Source: Hyphomicrobiales bacterium
Lineage (GTDB): Bacteria; Pseudomonadota; Alphaproteobacteria; Rhizobiales; Rhizobiaceae
Direction of reading: 5' to 3'
Length of the DNA stretch: 64,000 nt
Assembly (NCBI GenBank): GCA_900465915.1
Contig: UBKJ01000007.1
Location: 20,675-84,674 of the forward strand
Part shown: piece after piece, positions 54,404 through 63,611 of the stretch
Numbering within the stretch: position 1 is the first letter of the stretch
How the letters are laid out: every line of letters starts with the position of its first letter
Made by a program: the position numbers and the translations under genes
The notes under the pieces: model-generated
Databases searched by the model: none
What the model was told of the DNA's origin: nothing
What the model saw: only the letters and a program-made list of their open reading frames with translations

Positions 54404-54781
54404 ATGCTTCGACGTGTCTACGACAGAAAGGTGATGCGGGAGATGGCGGTGCTGAAGGCCTTCTCCTTAGCGGCCGGCTTCGTCATCTGCGCCGGCGTCT
54501 TCGGCCTTTATTTCTGGCGGCTGCATCATTTCGAGCACGCCGTGGCGAGGATCGAATGCGTATGGGAGGTGAAATCCCACCGCCGGGGAAGCCTGCTGGC
54601 GACGATGGCGGAGCTGACCTTCGTGAGGAAGGACGCGGCCGGAAAATCCATCCCATGCCGCTACGCTTTCGAGATCGGCCGGCCGAGCGACGGCTTCCGC
54701 GCCGGCGACAGGCTTGAGGTCGTTCCCGCGACCGGCACCTGCCAGCATGTCGACATCATCGGAAGGGCGCCGGCCAAATAA
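54404..54781 (+). CDS. membrane-anchored protein, unknown
   Basis: A 125-residue protein with one membrane segment (about residues 15-37), a short external domain and two Cys (RIECVWEV and TGTCQHVD) that may pair with a third in PCRYAFEI. The ATG at 54404 follows GAGGGGGGAC; upstream in-frame starts lack this. A beta-rich domain (LLATMAELTFVRKDAAGKSI) suggests a DUF3592-like fold, but I cannot be sure. No close neighbour shares its strand. Confidence 0.65.
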   Translation: MLRRVYDRKVMREMAVLKAFSLAAGFVICAGVFGLYFWRLHHFEHAVARIECVWEVKSHRRGSLLATMAELTFVRKDAAGKSIPCRYAFEIGRPSDGFRAGDRLEVVPATGTCQHVDIIGRAPAK

Positions 54782-54784
54782 AAA

Positions 54785-54812
54785 GGCCGCCCGGCTGAGC
54801 AGGGCGGCCAAT
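54785..54812 (-). terminator. rho-independent terminator of the Omp31-like gene
   Basis: Stem GGCCGCCC/GGGCGGCC with a 9-base loop. On the minus strand it is followed by TTTTTATTT and lies about 21 bp after the porin stop. It overlaps the end of the convergent plus-strand gene's 3' region. Confidence 0.82.
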
Positions 54813-54832
54813 ATATGTTCGACTGGAAGTTC

Positions 54833-55531
54833 TTAGAACTTGTAGTTCAGGCCGACGCGCACGGTATGGAAGCGCACCTTGTTGTCGAGCGAGAGACCGC
54901 CTTCGTCGTAGAGGGTCTGCTTGCCGAGGTCGGTGAACAGATATTCCGTCTTGACGGTCCAGTTGTTGGTGAGGGCGTATTCGACGCCGGCGCCGACGGT
55001 CCAGCCGGCCTTGGTCTTGGAGAGCGAGTCGCCGCTGCCGTCGAGGTCGTAATAGGACTTGACCTTGCCATAGGCGAGGCCGGCGGTGCCGTAGACGAGG
55101 AAGCGGTCGACCGGGCTGTAGCCGACGCGGGCGCGGACGGTGCCGAACCACTGCACCTTGCTGCCGGCGCTCAGGCCGCCGATGCCGTCAATGTCGCCCG
55201 AGACTTCGCCCTTCAGCGTCGAGCCCTGGAAGTCGGCTTCGGCGCCGATCACCATGCGGTTGTCGAACTGCCAGTTATAGCCGACCTGCACGCCGCCGAC
55301 GAAGCCGCTGGACGTGATCTTGGCCGAGGCGATGTCGCCGATGCGCTCTTCCGAAGCATTGTACTTGAACGAGCCGCCGGCATAGCCGGCGTTGACGCCG
55401 ATATAGCCGCCGGTCCAGGAGAAGGTGTCGGGCGCGACCGGCGGGGTCGGCTCGGAGACGACGGCGTCGGCCGCGTAAGCGGCGGACGAGGCGAGAAGAA
55501 GCGCAATCGCGCTGGCGGTGACGATTTTCAT
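54833..55531 (-). CDS. Omp31-type outer-membrane beta-barrel protein
   Basis: A 232-residue outer-membrane protein with a signal peptide ending at SSAAYAA. Barrel signatures: FSWTGGYIGVNAGYAGGSF, GGVQVGYNWQFDNRMVIG, GTVRARVGYSPVDRFLVYG, VKTEYLFTDLG, and the terminal VGLNYKF. It belongs to the Omp31/Omp25 superfamily but is clearly distinct from the one at 35.8 kb. It probably contributes to outer-membrane structure; some Omp31 proteins bind haem. It has a strong promoter and terminator. Confidence 0.9.
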   Translation of the reverse strand: MKIVTASAIALLLASSAAYAADAVVSEPTPPVAPDTFSWTGGYIGVNAGYAGGSFKYNASEERIGDIASAKITSSGFVGGVQVGYNWQFDNRMVIGAEADFQGSTLKGEVSGDIDGIGGLSAGSKVQWFGTVRARVGYSPVDRFLVYGTAGLAYGKVKSYYDLDGSGDSLSKTKAGWTVGAGVEYALTNNWTVKTEYLFTDLGKQTLYDEGGLSLDNKVRFHTVRVGLNYKF

Positions 55532-55566
55532 TGTCCAAGCTCCACGGTTTTATTGTGCCTCTACTC

Positions 55567-55595
55567 TTATAGATTGCGCCGCGGGGAGTCTGTAA
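55567..55595 (-). promoter_or_regulatory. sigma-70 promoter of the Omp31-like gene
   Basis: On the minus strand TTACAG (55590-55595) and CTATAA (55567-55572) are separated by exactly 17 bp. The predicted start of transcription is about 55560, about 29 nt before the ATG. The upstream sequence is A+T-rich, which would help activity. Confidence 0.62.
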
Positions 55596-56102
55596 CATAT
55601 CTGCAACAAATTCTATTTTACTAATGTATGCATTTTTAATTTAGCTGCGAAGTAATATGACTGTTTTTGTAGGGTTTGAGAAGTTTTAAGTCGATTTCCC
55701 GGCTTGCCCTGTCGCACGGTCAGGTTGCGGCGATGAACGCGACAGTCCCGGAAACGCCCAGTGCAGAGCATGGGATTTCCAAAATGGAACAGCGGCGCGT
55801 TGCTTGAGTTTTGCTTTTCATGATCGGTTTTATACTCATGCGCCTTTCGTCCCGCGCGCGGCATTGCCCGGGCGAGAACCGGCGTTGACGCATTTGTAAC
55901 CGACTTGGATTGGAATTTGCGGCGGGCCGGATTTTCACGTCGGGGCAAGGCGCGGGCGTTTGACAGCGCGCTTCAAGCGCCGGGCAGGGCCGGCTTTCCA
56001 TGTGTAAGAGGCGTTTCCGTCCTATTTCCGCCGGTTGGACAGGGCGATTTCCGAAACTCTCCCACCCATTTTGGCCACGCTCGGGCGATAATGCGCGAAA
56101 AG

Positions 56103-56119
56103 GCCGTCGATTCGACGGC
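56103..56119. promoter_or_regulatory. palindrome upstream of the GT25 gene
   Basis: GCCGTCGA (56103-56110) and TCGACGGC (56112-56119) around one central base form a perfect 8-bp inverted repeat about 32 bp before the ATG. It fits a dimeric regulator site, or a small hairpin near the ribosome-binding site; the sequence does not tell which. Confidence 0.4.
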
Positions 56120-56150
56120 TCCCCATTCATGAGGAAAATCGAAGCCTGTC

Positions 56151-56945
56151 ATGAAGTGCTACCTCATCAACCTGGACCGCGCGCAGGAGCGCCTGGCGCG
56201 CATGGAGACGCTGCTGGGAAATCTCGGCCTGCCTTTCGAGCGCGTCGCCGCGATCGACGGCAAGGCCTTGTCCATCGATGAGATGCAGGCGCTCGGCCTG
56301 TCCAAAACCATCGACCGCACCCTGCGGCCGACCGAATACGCCTGCGCGCTGTCGCATTACAAATGCATCGAGGCCATCGCCGAGGGCGACGACGCTTATG
56401 CGCTGGTTTTGGAGGACGACGTCCACTTTTCCGCCTCCGCCCGAAAATTTCTGACCGCCGCCGACTGGATTCCGCAGGACGCGGACATCGTGAAGATCGA
56501 GACCTATCTGCAAAGGGTCCGGCTGCGGGCCGGCCCGCGCCTGGACAGGAAATATCGTCTTTTCCGGATGCTGAGCCTGCATTACGGCTGCGCGGCCTAT
56601 ATCGTCTCCAGGGAAGCCGCGCGAAAAATCCGCCGATTTCCGAACTTCTTCGACTGGCCGGCGGATCACACCTTCTTCAATCCCGACGCCGGATTGTTCC
56701 CCGAGCTCGTCGTCTACCAGATGTCGCCCGCGATCGCCATTCAGGACGACATGAACACGGAAACGCATCGGGACATGCTCGTGTCCCAGATCGACCACAT
56801 CAGCTATTTCGAAGGCGCCAACCGGAAGCGCAGGGGCCTGGCGAAAGCATGGCGCGAATTCGCCCGCCTGTTCGAAAGGACCGGGCGTCTGTGCCGGTGG
56901 ATCGTGCTGCGCGAAAAATTCGTCGAGGTGAAATACAAGCCCTAG
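56151..56945 (+). CDS. glycosyltransferase family 25 (LOS/LPS biosynthesis)
   Basis: A 264-residue GT25 enzyme, typically adding galactose or a related sugar to the lipooligosaccharide core. Motifs: KCYLINLDRAQERLARM at the N-terminus, TEYACALSHYKCIEAI, the metal-binding ALVLEDDVHFS, and YGCAAYIVSREAARKI. The C-terminus is basic. The ATG at 56151 is the natural start. The upstream palindrome may regulate it. tRNA-Arg lies 7 bp after its stop on the other strand. Confidence 0.9.
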   Translation: MKCYLINLDRAQERLARMETLLGNLGLPFERVAAIDGKALSIDEMQALGLSKTIDRTLRPTEYACALSHYKCIEAIAEGDDAYALVLEDDVHFSASARKFLTAADWIPQDADIVKIETYLQRVRLRAGPRLDRKYRLFRMLSLHYGCAAYIVSREAARKIRRFPNFFDWPADHTFFNPDAGLFPELVVYQMSPAIAIQDDMNTETHRDMLVSQIDHISYFEGANRKRRGLAKAWREFARLFERTGRLCRWIVLREKFVEVKYKP

Positions 56946-56952
56946 GATAAAC

Positions 56953-57029
56953 TGGCGATCCCGGCAGGATTCGAACCTGCGACCATCGGCTTAGAAGGCC
57001 GGTGCTCTATCCAACTGAGCTACGGGACC
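56953..57029 (-). tRNA. tRNA-Arg (anticodon TCT)
   Basis: A 77-nt cloverleaf on the minus strand. It starts GGTCCCGTAGCTCAG, has anticodon loop CTTCTAA (TCT), T-loop GGTTCGAATCC, and encoded CCA at 56953-56955. It decodes AGA, a rare codon in such a G+C-rich genome. Confidence 0.95.
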
Positions 57030-57086
57030 ATGCCATGCGGGGCGGGTGCGAAGGTCCCGAGCCCCATGGAGCGGCGAAGCTGGCCC

Positions 57087-57392
57087 TTAATGCGTCCAGG
57101 GCTGGGGACGGTCGAAGCGGAAATTGTCCGAATAGGACACCTTGCGGCGCTTCGGATCGTGCGGCTCCACCACGCGATAGGCGATGCCGTTGCGGGTGGC
57201 GTAGGCGACCGCGTCTTCCTGGCTGTCGAAGAACAGGCGGATCTGGCTTTTCATGTCCCGCGAGGAGGTGTAGCCCATCAGCGGCTCGACGTTCCGGGGG
57301 CTTTCCGGTTCGTATTCCAGCAGCCACTGGTCTGTCTTGGCCTTGCCCGACTGCATGGCCGTCTTCGCCGGACGATAGATTCGCGCAACCAT
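57087..57392 (-). CDS. NDUFS4-like complex I subunit (ETC complex I)
   Basis: A 101-residue protein of the mitochondrial NDUFS4 (18-kDa) family, an accessory subunit of NADH:ubiquinone oxidoreductase found in alphaproteobacteria. Motifs: ARIYRPAKTAMQSGKAKTD at the N-terminus, WLLEYEP, DMKSQIRLFFDSQEDAVAYA, and the C-terminal KVSYSDNFRFDRPQPWTH. The ATG at 57392 has CAGGG upstream; 57428 is possible. It is far from any nuo operon and sits between two tRNA genes on the same strand. Confidence 0.93.
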   Translation of the reverse strand: MVARIYRPAKTAMQSGKAKTDQWLLEYEPESPRNVEPLMGYTSSRDMKSQIRLFFDSQEDAVAYATRNGIAYRVVEPHDPKRRKVSYSDNFRFDRPQPWTH

Positions 57393-57611
57393 TTGTAGAA
57401 CCCTGATCCTAGGTTTCGACGCCCGCAAGCGCCAGATTTCCTCAACGGAATAGTGGAGGCGTTAGGGCATGTCAACGCGATAAAGGGGCGCGCCATGCGC
57501 CGGATTCCCGATCTCCGGCGCGGGATTCGCCGCCATGCGATCCGAAATCTCGCACGATCTCGCGCAATCCGGCGAGGCGCATTCACAACAAGTTGATTTT
57601 ATTGAGGAAAA

Positions 57612-57688
57612 TGGTCGGAGCGAGAGGATTCGAACCTCCGACCCCCTGATCCCAAATCAGGTGCGCTACCAGGCTGCGCTACGCTCCG
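57612..57688 (-). tRNA. tRNA-Pro (anticodon TGG)
   Basis: A 77-nt cloverleaf on the minus strand. It starts CGGAGCGTAGCGCAGCCTGG, has anticodon loop TTTGGGA (TGG), T-loop GGTTCGAATCC, and encoded CCA at 57612-57614. Confidence 0.95.
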
Positions 57689-57862
57689 GACACCGGCGTC
57701 GCTAGGGCGCTTTTCGATCCGAAGGACTCGGACCGGCGCTCTATCTCTTTGTTTCCGCCGCATTTATGCGACGCCGAACCTTTCCGTCCGGCTGCAAAAT
57801 GCTCTAGATAATCGACCGTTATAAAGCAAGCGCCTTTTCCCGGCCATCGATAAAAAGCGCTC

Positions 57863-57955
57863 TCACCGCCGATGCCGCAGGATGACGGCGATGGCGAGGG
57901 CCGCGAGGCCGATCGCCATCACGCCCTGGACGATGAAGACGGCGGTCATCATCAT
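57863..57955 (-). CDS. possible 30-residue membrane microprotein
   Basis: A 30-codon frame starting MMMTAVFIVQG and ending ILRHRR, one hydrophobic helix followed by a basic end. Its ATG overlaps the metC stop as ATGA, which would allow translational coupling. No strong ribosome-binding site is visible before it. Too short for composition tests, so the overlap and the clean membrane-helix pattern are the only evidence. Confidence 0.42.
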   Translation of the reverse strand: MMMTAVFIVQGVMAIGLAALAIAVILRHRR

Positions 57956-59121
57956 GACGGCAGCGCCGCGAAGCCGGCTTCGAGGTCGGCGATCAGGTCG
58001 GCGACGTCCTCGAGGCCGATCTGCAGGCGGATGACGGGGCCGCTATAGTCGCCCTTGGCCACGGTGCGGTCGGAGAGGTCGACATGCACGGCGAGGCTCT
58101 CGTAGCCGCCCCAGGAATAGCCGAGCCCGAAGATGCGGAGCGCGTCGAGGAAGGCGTGCGCCTCGCGCCTACCGCCGCTCTTCAGCACGAAGGAGAACAC
58201 GCCCGACGAGCCCTTGAAGTCGCGCTTCCACAGCGCATGGCCCGGATGGCTTTCGAGCGCGGGGTGCAGCACGCGGTCGACGGCGGGATGGGCCTCCAGC
58301 CAGCGGGCGACCTCCAGCGCGCTCTTGCGGTGATGTTCCAGCCGCACGCCCATGGTGCGCAGCCCGCGCAGGATCTGGTAGGTGTCGTCGCCCGCCGCGC
58401 ACAGGCCCAGCGTGCCGTGCGCCTCCAGCAGGCGCGGCCAGCATTTTTCGTTGGCCGAAACCATCCCGAACAGAATGTCGGCATGGCCGGCCGGATATTT
58501 GGTGGCGGCGTGGATGGTCACGTCGACGCCGAAATCCAGCGCCCGGAAATAGACCGCCGTGGCCCAGGTGTTGTCCATCATCACGATCGCGCCGGCCGCG
58601 TGCGCGGCCTCGGCGATGGCCGGGATGTCCTGCACCTCGAACGTGTTGGAGCCGGGCGATTCGGTGAACACCACCTTGGTGTTCGGCCGCATCAGGCCGG
58701 CGATCCCCGCGCCGATCTCCGGCGCGTAATATTCGACCTCGACGCCCAGCCGCGTCAGCATCGTGTCGGCGAAATGCCGCGTCGGCCCGTAGAGCGAATC
58801 CACCAGCAGCGCATGGTCGCCCGGCGACAGGAAGGCCAGCAGCGGCAGCGTGACGGCGGCGAGGCCGGACGGCACGCAGACCGTGCCCGCCGAGCCCTCC
58901 AGCGCGTCGACGGCGGCGCAGAGCGCGTCCGAGGTGGGCGTGCCGCGCGTGCCGTAGGTGTATTTCTGATTATGGCTGGCCATGGTCCCTGCGTCGGGAA
59001 ACAGCACCGTCGAGGCGCGCACCACCGGCGGATTGACGAAGCCGTGATAGTCGCGCGGGTCGTAGCCGTCATGGGCGAGCCGCGTGTTGACGCCGGGCGT
59101 TTGATCCTGCTTTTTGGTCAC
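57952..59121 (-). CDS. metC: cystathionine beta-lyase
   Basis: A 389-residue PLP enzyme of the Cys/Met metabolism family, cleaving cystathionine to homocysteine in methionine synthesis. The PLP-binding Lys is in IHAATKYPAGHADI. YTYGTRGTPTSDAL, SLYGPTRHFADTML and MMDNTWATAVYF are typical of MetC rather than MetB or MetY. The start is GTG at 59121, with GGAGG upstream; the longer frame has none. It could be coupled to a microprotein at its 3' end. Confidence 0.9.
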   Translation of the reverse strand: MTKKQDQTPGVNTRLAHDGYDPRDYHGFVNPPVVRASTVLFPDAGTMASHNQKYTYGTRGTPTSDALCAAVDALEGSAGTVCVPSGLAAVTLPLLAFLSPGDHALLVDSLYGPTRHFADTMLTRLGVEVEYYAPEIGAGIAGLMRPNTKVVFTESPGSNTFEVQDIPAIAEAAHAAGAIVMMDNTWATAVYFRALDFGVDVTIHAATKYPAGHADILFGMVSANEKCWPRLLEAHGTLGLCAAGDDTYQILRGLRTMGVRLEHHRKSALEVARWLEAHPAVDRVLHPALESHPGHALWKRDFKGSSGVFSFVLKSGGRREAHAFLDALRIFGLGYSWGGYESLAVHVDLSDRTVAKGDYSGPVIRLQIGLEDVADLIADLEAGFAALPS

Positions 59122-59224
59122 GAAATCGCCTCCAGACCGTGTTGCATGCGGCGCGGGGAACTTTGATTCCAGGCCGCGCGGAAATCGCCCTCTTCGATAA
59201 GGCGCGCGGGAAACGGATGCAACC

Positions 59225-60001
59225 ATGCGCTTGGCCGCAAGGGCGCGCCGAAGCAAAAAGGTTCAAGCGATGCCGCCCTCCGGCCTTCTCCTCACGCCCT
59301 TTCACGCCGCCCGCGAGCTGCTTTGCCGCCTGCGCCGCCCGGCGCCCGGCGCGGCCCCGGCCTGGACGCGGCGGATGACGGGCGCGGCGCTGCTCCTGCC
59401 CGTCCTGCTCCTCGTCCTGCATCCCTGGGACGCCCAGATCGTCCGCGCCGCAGCGTCCAGCGACCTTCTCGTCATGGAGGTCCTGCGCGCCGTCACCGAT
59501 CTCGGCCGCCGCCTCTATTGGTGGCCTCTCGCCGGCCTCGTCTGGATCGCCACCTCCGGCGCGGCCACCGCGACGCCCGTCCGCCTGCACGGCTGGGCCA
59601 CGCTGATGCTGGGCGCGCTCGCCGTGGCCAGCATCCCCGTCGAGATCGGCAAGCGCGTCGTCGGCCGGGCGCGGCCGGCGCTGCTCGACCAGGCCGGCCC
59701 CGATTCCTTCACGCCCTTCCAGGGCGGCTTCCTGCACCAGAGCTTTCCCTCCGGCCATGCCATGATGGCCGGCGTCCTGTTCGTCTCGCTGTGGATTTTC
59801 CTGCCGCGCTGGCGTCTTCTCACAGCATTCGCCTGCCTCGCTCTCGCCTACAGCCGCCTCGCCGCCGGGGCGCATTTCCCCACCGACGTCGTGGCCGGCT
59901 TCGCCATCGGCGCGCTCGCCGCCTGCTGGACGGCCCGTTTTCTCGCCGCCCGCGCCATTATTTTCGTGGTCGAGCCCGGCCGCACGCTGCCCCGCGCCTG
60001 A
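59225..60001 (+). CDS. PAP2 family phosphatase
   Basis: A 258-residue integral membrane phosphatase with about six helices. The three catalytic motifs are intact: GKRVVGRARP (KxxxxxxRP), PSGH in SFPSGHAMMAG, and SRLAAGAHFPTD (SRxxxxxHxxxD). Likely substrates are phosphatidic acid, undecaprenyl-PP or lipid A phosphates; the sequence does not decide. The N-terminal 45 residues are basic and an internal ATG at 59270 with AAAAGG upstream may be the true start. Confidence 0.88.
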   Translation: MRLAARARRSKKVQAMPPSGLLLTPFHAARELLCRLRRPAPGAAPAWTRRMTGAALLLPVLLLVLHPWDAQIVRAAASSDLLVMEVLRAVTDLGRRLYWWPLAGLVWIATSGAATATPVRLHGWATLMLGALAVASIPVEIGKRVVGRARPALLDQAGPDSFTPFQGGFLHQSFPSGHAMMAGVLFVSLWIFLPRWRLLTAFACLALAYSRLAAGAHFPTDVVAGFAIGALAACWTARFLAARAIIFVVEPGRTLPRA

Positions 60002-60129
60002 TCGCGCGCCCGCAAAAACGTGGGGTCCCGCCGCGAACGCCTTCGCCCCTTCCGCGTTATCGCCTTGACCGCGGGCGAAATATCGCCTTCGATACGGTTT
60101 CGAGAAAGCGCTGGAATGAAGGTTGCGGA

Positions 60130-61155
60130 ATGAAAAAAGCTGTTTTGACGGGAATTCTGGGCGCGGCGGCGTTGTGGGCCACGGGCGCTTCCGCCGATAC
60201 GCTGTCCGACGTGAAGGCGAAGGGCTTTCTGCAATGCGGCGTCAACACCGGCCTCATCGGCTTCGCCGCGCCCAACGACAAGGGCGAATGGTCGGGCTTC
60301 GACGCCGATTACTGCCGCGCGGTGGCGGCGGCGGTGTTCGGCGACCCGAGCAAGGTCAAGTTCACGCCGCTCAACGCCAAGGAGCGCTTCACTGCGCTGC
60401 AATCGGGCGAGGTCGACGTCCTCATCCGCAACACCACCTGGACCGTCAGCCGCGATTCCTCGCTGGGACTCGATTTCGCCGGCGTCAATTATTTCGACGG
60501 CCAGGGTTTCATGATCAACGCCAAGAAGCTGTCGGGCATCAATTCGGCGCTGCAACTGTCCGGCGCGTCGATCTGCGTGCAGTCCGGCACCACGACCGAG
60601 CAGAACCTCGCCGATTATTTCCGCGCCAACAAGATGGAATACAACCCCGTCGTGTTCGAGAAGCTGACCGAGGCCAACGCGGCCTATGATTCCGGCCGCT
60701 GCGACGCCTACACCACCGACCAGTCCAGCCTCTATTCGCTGCGCCTCACGCTCGCCCACCCCGACGATCATGTCGTGCTGCCCGAGATCATCTCCAAGGA
60801 GCCGCTCGGCCCGGCCGTGCGCCAGGGCGACGACAAATGGGCCCATGTGGTGCGCTGGGTGCATTACGCGCTGCTCGACGCCGAGGAGCTGGGCGTCACC
60901 AAGGCCAATGTCGAGGAGATGCGCAAGTCCGACAATCCCGAGATCCGGCGCCTGCTCGGCGCGGAGGAGGGGGCCAAGATCGGCGTCGACCTCGGCCTCG
61001 ACAACGACTGGGTGGTCAACATCGTCAAGAGCGTCGGCAATTACGGCGAGATCTTCGAGCGCAATCTCGGCTCCGGCAGCCCGCTGAAGATCGCGCGCGG
61101 CCTCAACGCGCAATGGACCAAGGGCGGCCTGCAATACGGCATGCCGATCCGCTGA
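60130..61155 (+). CDS. aapJ: general L-amino acid ABC transporter, substrate-binding protein AapJ
   Basis: A 341-residue periplasmic binding protein with a signal peptide ending at ATGASA. Family hallmarks are LSDVKAKGFLQCGVNTGLIGF and FDADYCRAVAAAVFGD, CVQSGTTTEQNLADYF and CDAYTTDQSSLYSLR. It delivers a broad range of L-amino acids to AapQMP. First gene of aapJQMP; a TTGACC -35-like hexamer lies at 60065-60070 with only a weak -10. A strong hairpin separates it from aapQ. Confidence 0.95.
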   Translation: MKKAVLTGILGAAALWATGASADTLSDVKAKGFLQCGVNTGLIGFAAPNDKGEWSGFDADYCRAVAAAVFGDPSKVKFTPLNAKERFTALQSGEVDVLIRNTTWTVSRDSSLGLDFAGVNYFDGQGFMINAKKLSGINSALQLSGASICVQSGTTTEQNLADYFRANKMEYNPVVFEKLTEANAAYDSGRCDAYTTDQSSLYSLRLTLAHPDDHVVLPEIISKEPLGPAVRQGDDKWAHVVRWVHYALLDAEELGVTKANVEEMRKSDNPEIRRLLGAEEGAKIGVDLGLDNDWVVNIVKSVGNYGEIFERNLGSGSPLKIARGLNAQWTKGGLQYGMPIR

Positions 61156-61165
61156 CCCCGTTCGG

Positions 61166-61187
61166 GGACCGGCCGCCGCGCCGGTCC
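61166..61187 (+). promoter_or_regulatory. intercistronic hairpin between aapJ and aapQ
   Basis: Perfect arms GGACCGGC (61166-61173) and GCCGGTCC (61180-61187) with a 6-base loop and no T-run, 11 bp after the aapJ stop. Such structures commonly protect the binding-protein message from 3' decay and lower expression of the distal membrane genes. The effect here is inferred. Confidence 0.6.
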
Positions 61188-61246
61188 CGCCGGTCCTCCG
61201 CTTCATAAGCCGGAGCCCGGAACGACAGGGAGCCGTAAGGGAACCC

Positions 61247-62428
61247 ATGGCTGCTTCCATAAAGGCCCGCCGCGCCGGCGCGCCGCTTCTCAACGATCCG
61301 CGCCTGCGCGGCCTGTTCTGGCAGGCCGTGGCCTTCGCCGCGCTGGTCGCCTTCCTCTACTGGGTGGTCGGCAACACCGTCGCCAATCTGGCGCGCGCCA
61401 ACATCGCCTCCGGCTTCGGCTTCCTCAAGGGCCGCGCCGGCTTCGACATCTCCTCGACGCCCATCGCCTATTCGAGCGACTCCACCTACGCCCGCGCCGT
61501 TCTGGTGGGGCTTCTCAACACGCTCAACGTCGCGGTGCTGGGCGTGGTCACCGCCTCGGTCATCGGCTTCCTGGTCGGCGTCGGGCGGCTGTCGCGCAAC
61601 TGGCTGGTGCGCAAGATCTGCATGGTCTATGTCGAGATATTCCGCAACATCCCGCCCTTGCTGGTGATCTTCTTCTGGTATTTCGGCGTCTTGTCGGTGC
61701 TGCCGCAGGCGCGCGAAAGCATCGCGCTGCCCTTCGGGACCTATGTCAACAATCGCGGCGTCTTCATGCCGGCGCCGGTCTGGGGCGAGAGGGCGTGGAC
61801 GGTGGCGCTGGCTTTGGCCGTGGGCGTGCTAGTCGCCGTGCTGCTGGCGCTCTGGGCGCGCCGGCTGCGGCGGGCGACGGGCCGGCCGTTCCCGACCTTG
61901 CCGGTCGCGGCGGCCTTGGTGGTCGTCCCACCGGTCGCGGCTTTGGTCCTCGCCGGCTTTCCGCTTTCCTTCGATTTTCCAAAACTCGGCACGTTCAACC
62001 TCAGCGGCGGCGCGCAGGTGCGGCCGGAATTCCTGTCGCTCTATCTGGCGCTCTCCTTCTACACCGCCGCCTTCATCGCCGAGATCGTGCGCGGCGGCGT
62101 GCTGGCGGTGGGAGCGGGCCAGACCGAGGCCGCCTATGCGCTGGGCCTGCGCCCGCGCCAGACCATGCGGCTGGTCGTCGTCCCGCAGGCGCTGCGCGTC
62201 ATCATCCCGCCGCTGTCGAGCCAGTATCTCAACCTGACCAAAAACTCCTCGCTCGCCATCGCCATCGGCTATCCCGACCTCGTCGCCGTCGGCGGCACCA
62301 TCCTCAACCAGACCGGCCAGTCGGTGGAGGTGGTGGCGCTGTGGATGGCGATCTACCTCGCCGTCAGCCTCGCCACCTCCGGCCTGATGAACTGGTTCAA
62401 CGCCAGAATGGCGCTGGTGGAGCGATGA
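61247..62428 (+). CDS. aapQ: general L-amino acid ABC transporter permease AapQ
   Basis: A 393-residue inner-membrane permease of the polar-amino-acid (HisM/GlnP) class, with about eight helices. The EAA-type coupling motif is [24 protein letters not shown], here split around [11 protein letters not shown] and [32 protein letters not shown] is typical. It ends in an ATGA overlap with aapM, so the two membrane subunits are coupled and equimolar. Confidence 0.94.
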   Translation: MAASIKARRAGAPLLNDPRLRGLFWQAVAFAALVAFLYWVVGNTVANLARANIASGFGFLKGRAGFDISSTPIAYSSDSTYARAVLVGLLNTLNVAVLGVVTASVIGFLVGVGRLSRNWLVRKICMVYVEIFRNIPPLLVIFFWYFGVLSVLPQARESIALPFGTYVNNRGVFMPAPVWGERAWTVALALAVGVLVAVLLALWARRLRRATGRPFPTLPVAAALVVVPPVAALVLAGFPLSFDFPKLGTFNLSGGAQVRPEFLSLYLALSFYTAAFIAEIVRGGVLAVGAGQTEAAYALGLRPRQTMRLVVVPQALRVIIPPLSSQYLNLTKNSSLAIAIGYPDLVAVGGTILNQTGQSVEVVALWMAIYLAVSLATSGLMNWFNARMALVER

Positions 62429-63585
62429 GCATGGCTTCCGAATCCGCTTATGTCCGCGCCCGGATGATCGAGGCCGAGGCCCCGCCGCGCGCCGCGCGCG
62501 GGGTCGGTCGCTGGCTGCGCGACAATCTCTTCGCCACGCCGCTCGATTCGCTGATGACGGTGCTGGCGCTCCTGTTCCTCGCCTGGATCGCGCCGCCGGT
62601 GGCGCAATGGCTGTTCGCCAAGGCGGTGTGGACCGGGGCCGACCGCGTCGCCTGCCTCACCGTGGCGCAGGGCGGCGCGCAGCCCGAGGGCTGGTCCGGC
62701 GCCTGCTGGGCCTTCGTCGACGCCAAGTTCGGCCAGTTCGTCTATGGCCGCTATCCGCTCGACCAGCGCTGGCGCATCGACCTGCTGGCGGCGCTGTTCG
62801 TGGCGCTGCTCGCGCCGCTGATGATCCCGAGGGTCCCGCGCAAGGGGCTCAACGCGGCGCTTCTGTTCCTGGTCTTTCCGGTGGTCGCCTTCTTCCTGCT
62901 GGTCGGCGGCCGCTTCGGCCTGCCTTACGTCGAGACGCCGCTCTGGGGCGGGCTCCTGGTCACGCTGGTCCTGTCCTTCGTCGGCATGACCGTGTCGCTG
63001 CCGCTGGGCGTGCTTCTGGCGCTCGGGCGGCGCTCGTCCCTGCCGGTGATCCGGGCGCTCGCCACCGCCTTCATCGAGATCGTGCGCGGCGTGCCGCTGG
63101 TGACGGTGCTGTTCATGGCGAGCGTCATGCTGCCCTTGTTCCTGCCGCCGGGGGTGAGCTTCGACAAATTGCTGCGCGCGCTGATCGGCGTGGCGCTGTT
63201 CGCCTCGGCCTATATGGCGGAGGTGGTGCGCGGCGGCCTGCAGGCCATCCCGCCCGGCCAGTACGAGGGCGCCGACGCGCTGGGGCTGAGCTATTGGCAG
63301 CGCACCGGGCTGATCGTGCTGCCGCAGGCGCTGCGGCTGGCGCTGCCGGGGATCGTCAACACCTTCATCGGCCTGTTCAAGGACACCAGCCTCGTCTACA
63401 TTATCGGCATGTTCGACCTTCTGGGCGTGGTGCGGCAGAGCTTCGCCGACGCCAACTGGGCTTCTCCACAGACGCCCGCGACGGGACTGGTGTTCGCCGG
63501 CTTCGTTTTTTGGATTTTTTGTTTCGCAATCTCGCGATATTCGATATTCATGGAAAGAAGGCTCGATACGAGCCGCCAGCGATAA
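62425..63585 (+). CDS. aapM: general L-amino acid ABC transporter permease AapM
   Basis: A 386-residue inner-membrane permease partner of AapQ. The coupling region is [40 protein letters not shown] and the C-terminal [13 protein letters not shown] are typical. The start at 62425 forms an ATGA overlap with aapQ. The ATPase gene follows after 26 bp. Confidence 0.94.
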   Translation: MSMASESAYVRARMIEAEAPPRAARGVGRWLRDNLFATPLDSLMTVLALLFLAWIAPPVAQWLFAKAVWTGADRVACLTVAQGGAQPEGWSGACWAFVDAKFGQFVYGRYPLDQRWRIDLLAALFVALLAPLMIPRVPRKGLNAALLFLVFPVVAFFLLVGGRFGLPYVETPLWGGLLVTLVLSFVGMTVSLPLGVLLALGRRSSLPVIRALATAFIEIVRGVPLVTVLFMASVMLPLFLPPGVSFDKLLRALIGVALFASAYMAEVVRGGLQAIPPGQYEGADALGLSYWQRTGLIVLPQALRLALPGIVNTFIGLFKDTSLVYIIGMFDLLGVVRQSFADANWASPQTPATGLVFAGFVFWIFCFAISRYSIFMERRLDTSRQR

Positions 63586-63611
63586 AAAGACAAAACAAGG
63601 GAATTCGCCGT

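Larger units (their letters stand above)
55532..56150. other. long intergenic region between the Omp31-like gene and the GT25 gene
   Basis: 619 bp. The first 150 bp are strikingly A+T-rich for this genome and include the porin promoter. The rest has no convincing coding frame. A near-perfect palindrome lies at 56103-56119. A stretch around 55720-55860 (GTTGCGGCGATGAACGCGACAGTC onward) shows no symmetry I can interpret. Confidence 0.45.

Noticed and set aside
55613..55948. A 111-codon minus-strand frame in the Omp31-GT25 gap
   Set aside because: Low-quality translation that runs through the A+T-rich porin promoter region.
56953..57688. tRNA-Arg and tRNA-Pro as integration sites of a genomic island
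   Set aside because: No integrase and no repeat of the tRNA 3' end was seen; the gene between them is a normal alphaproteobacterial complex I subunit.
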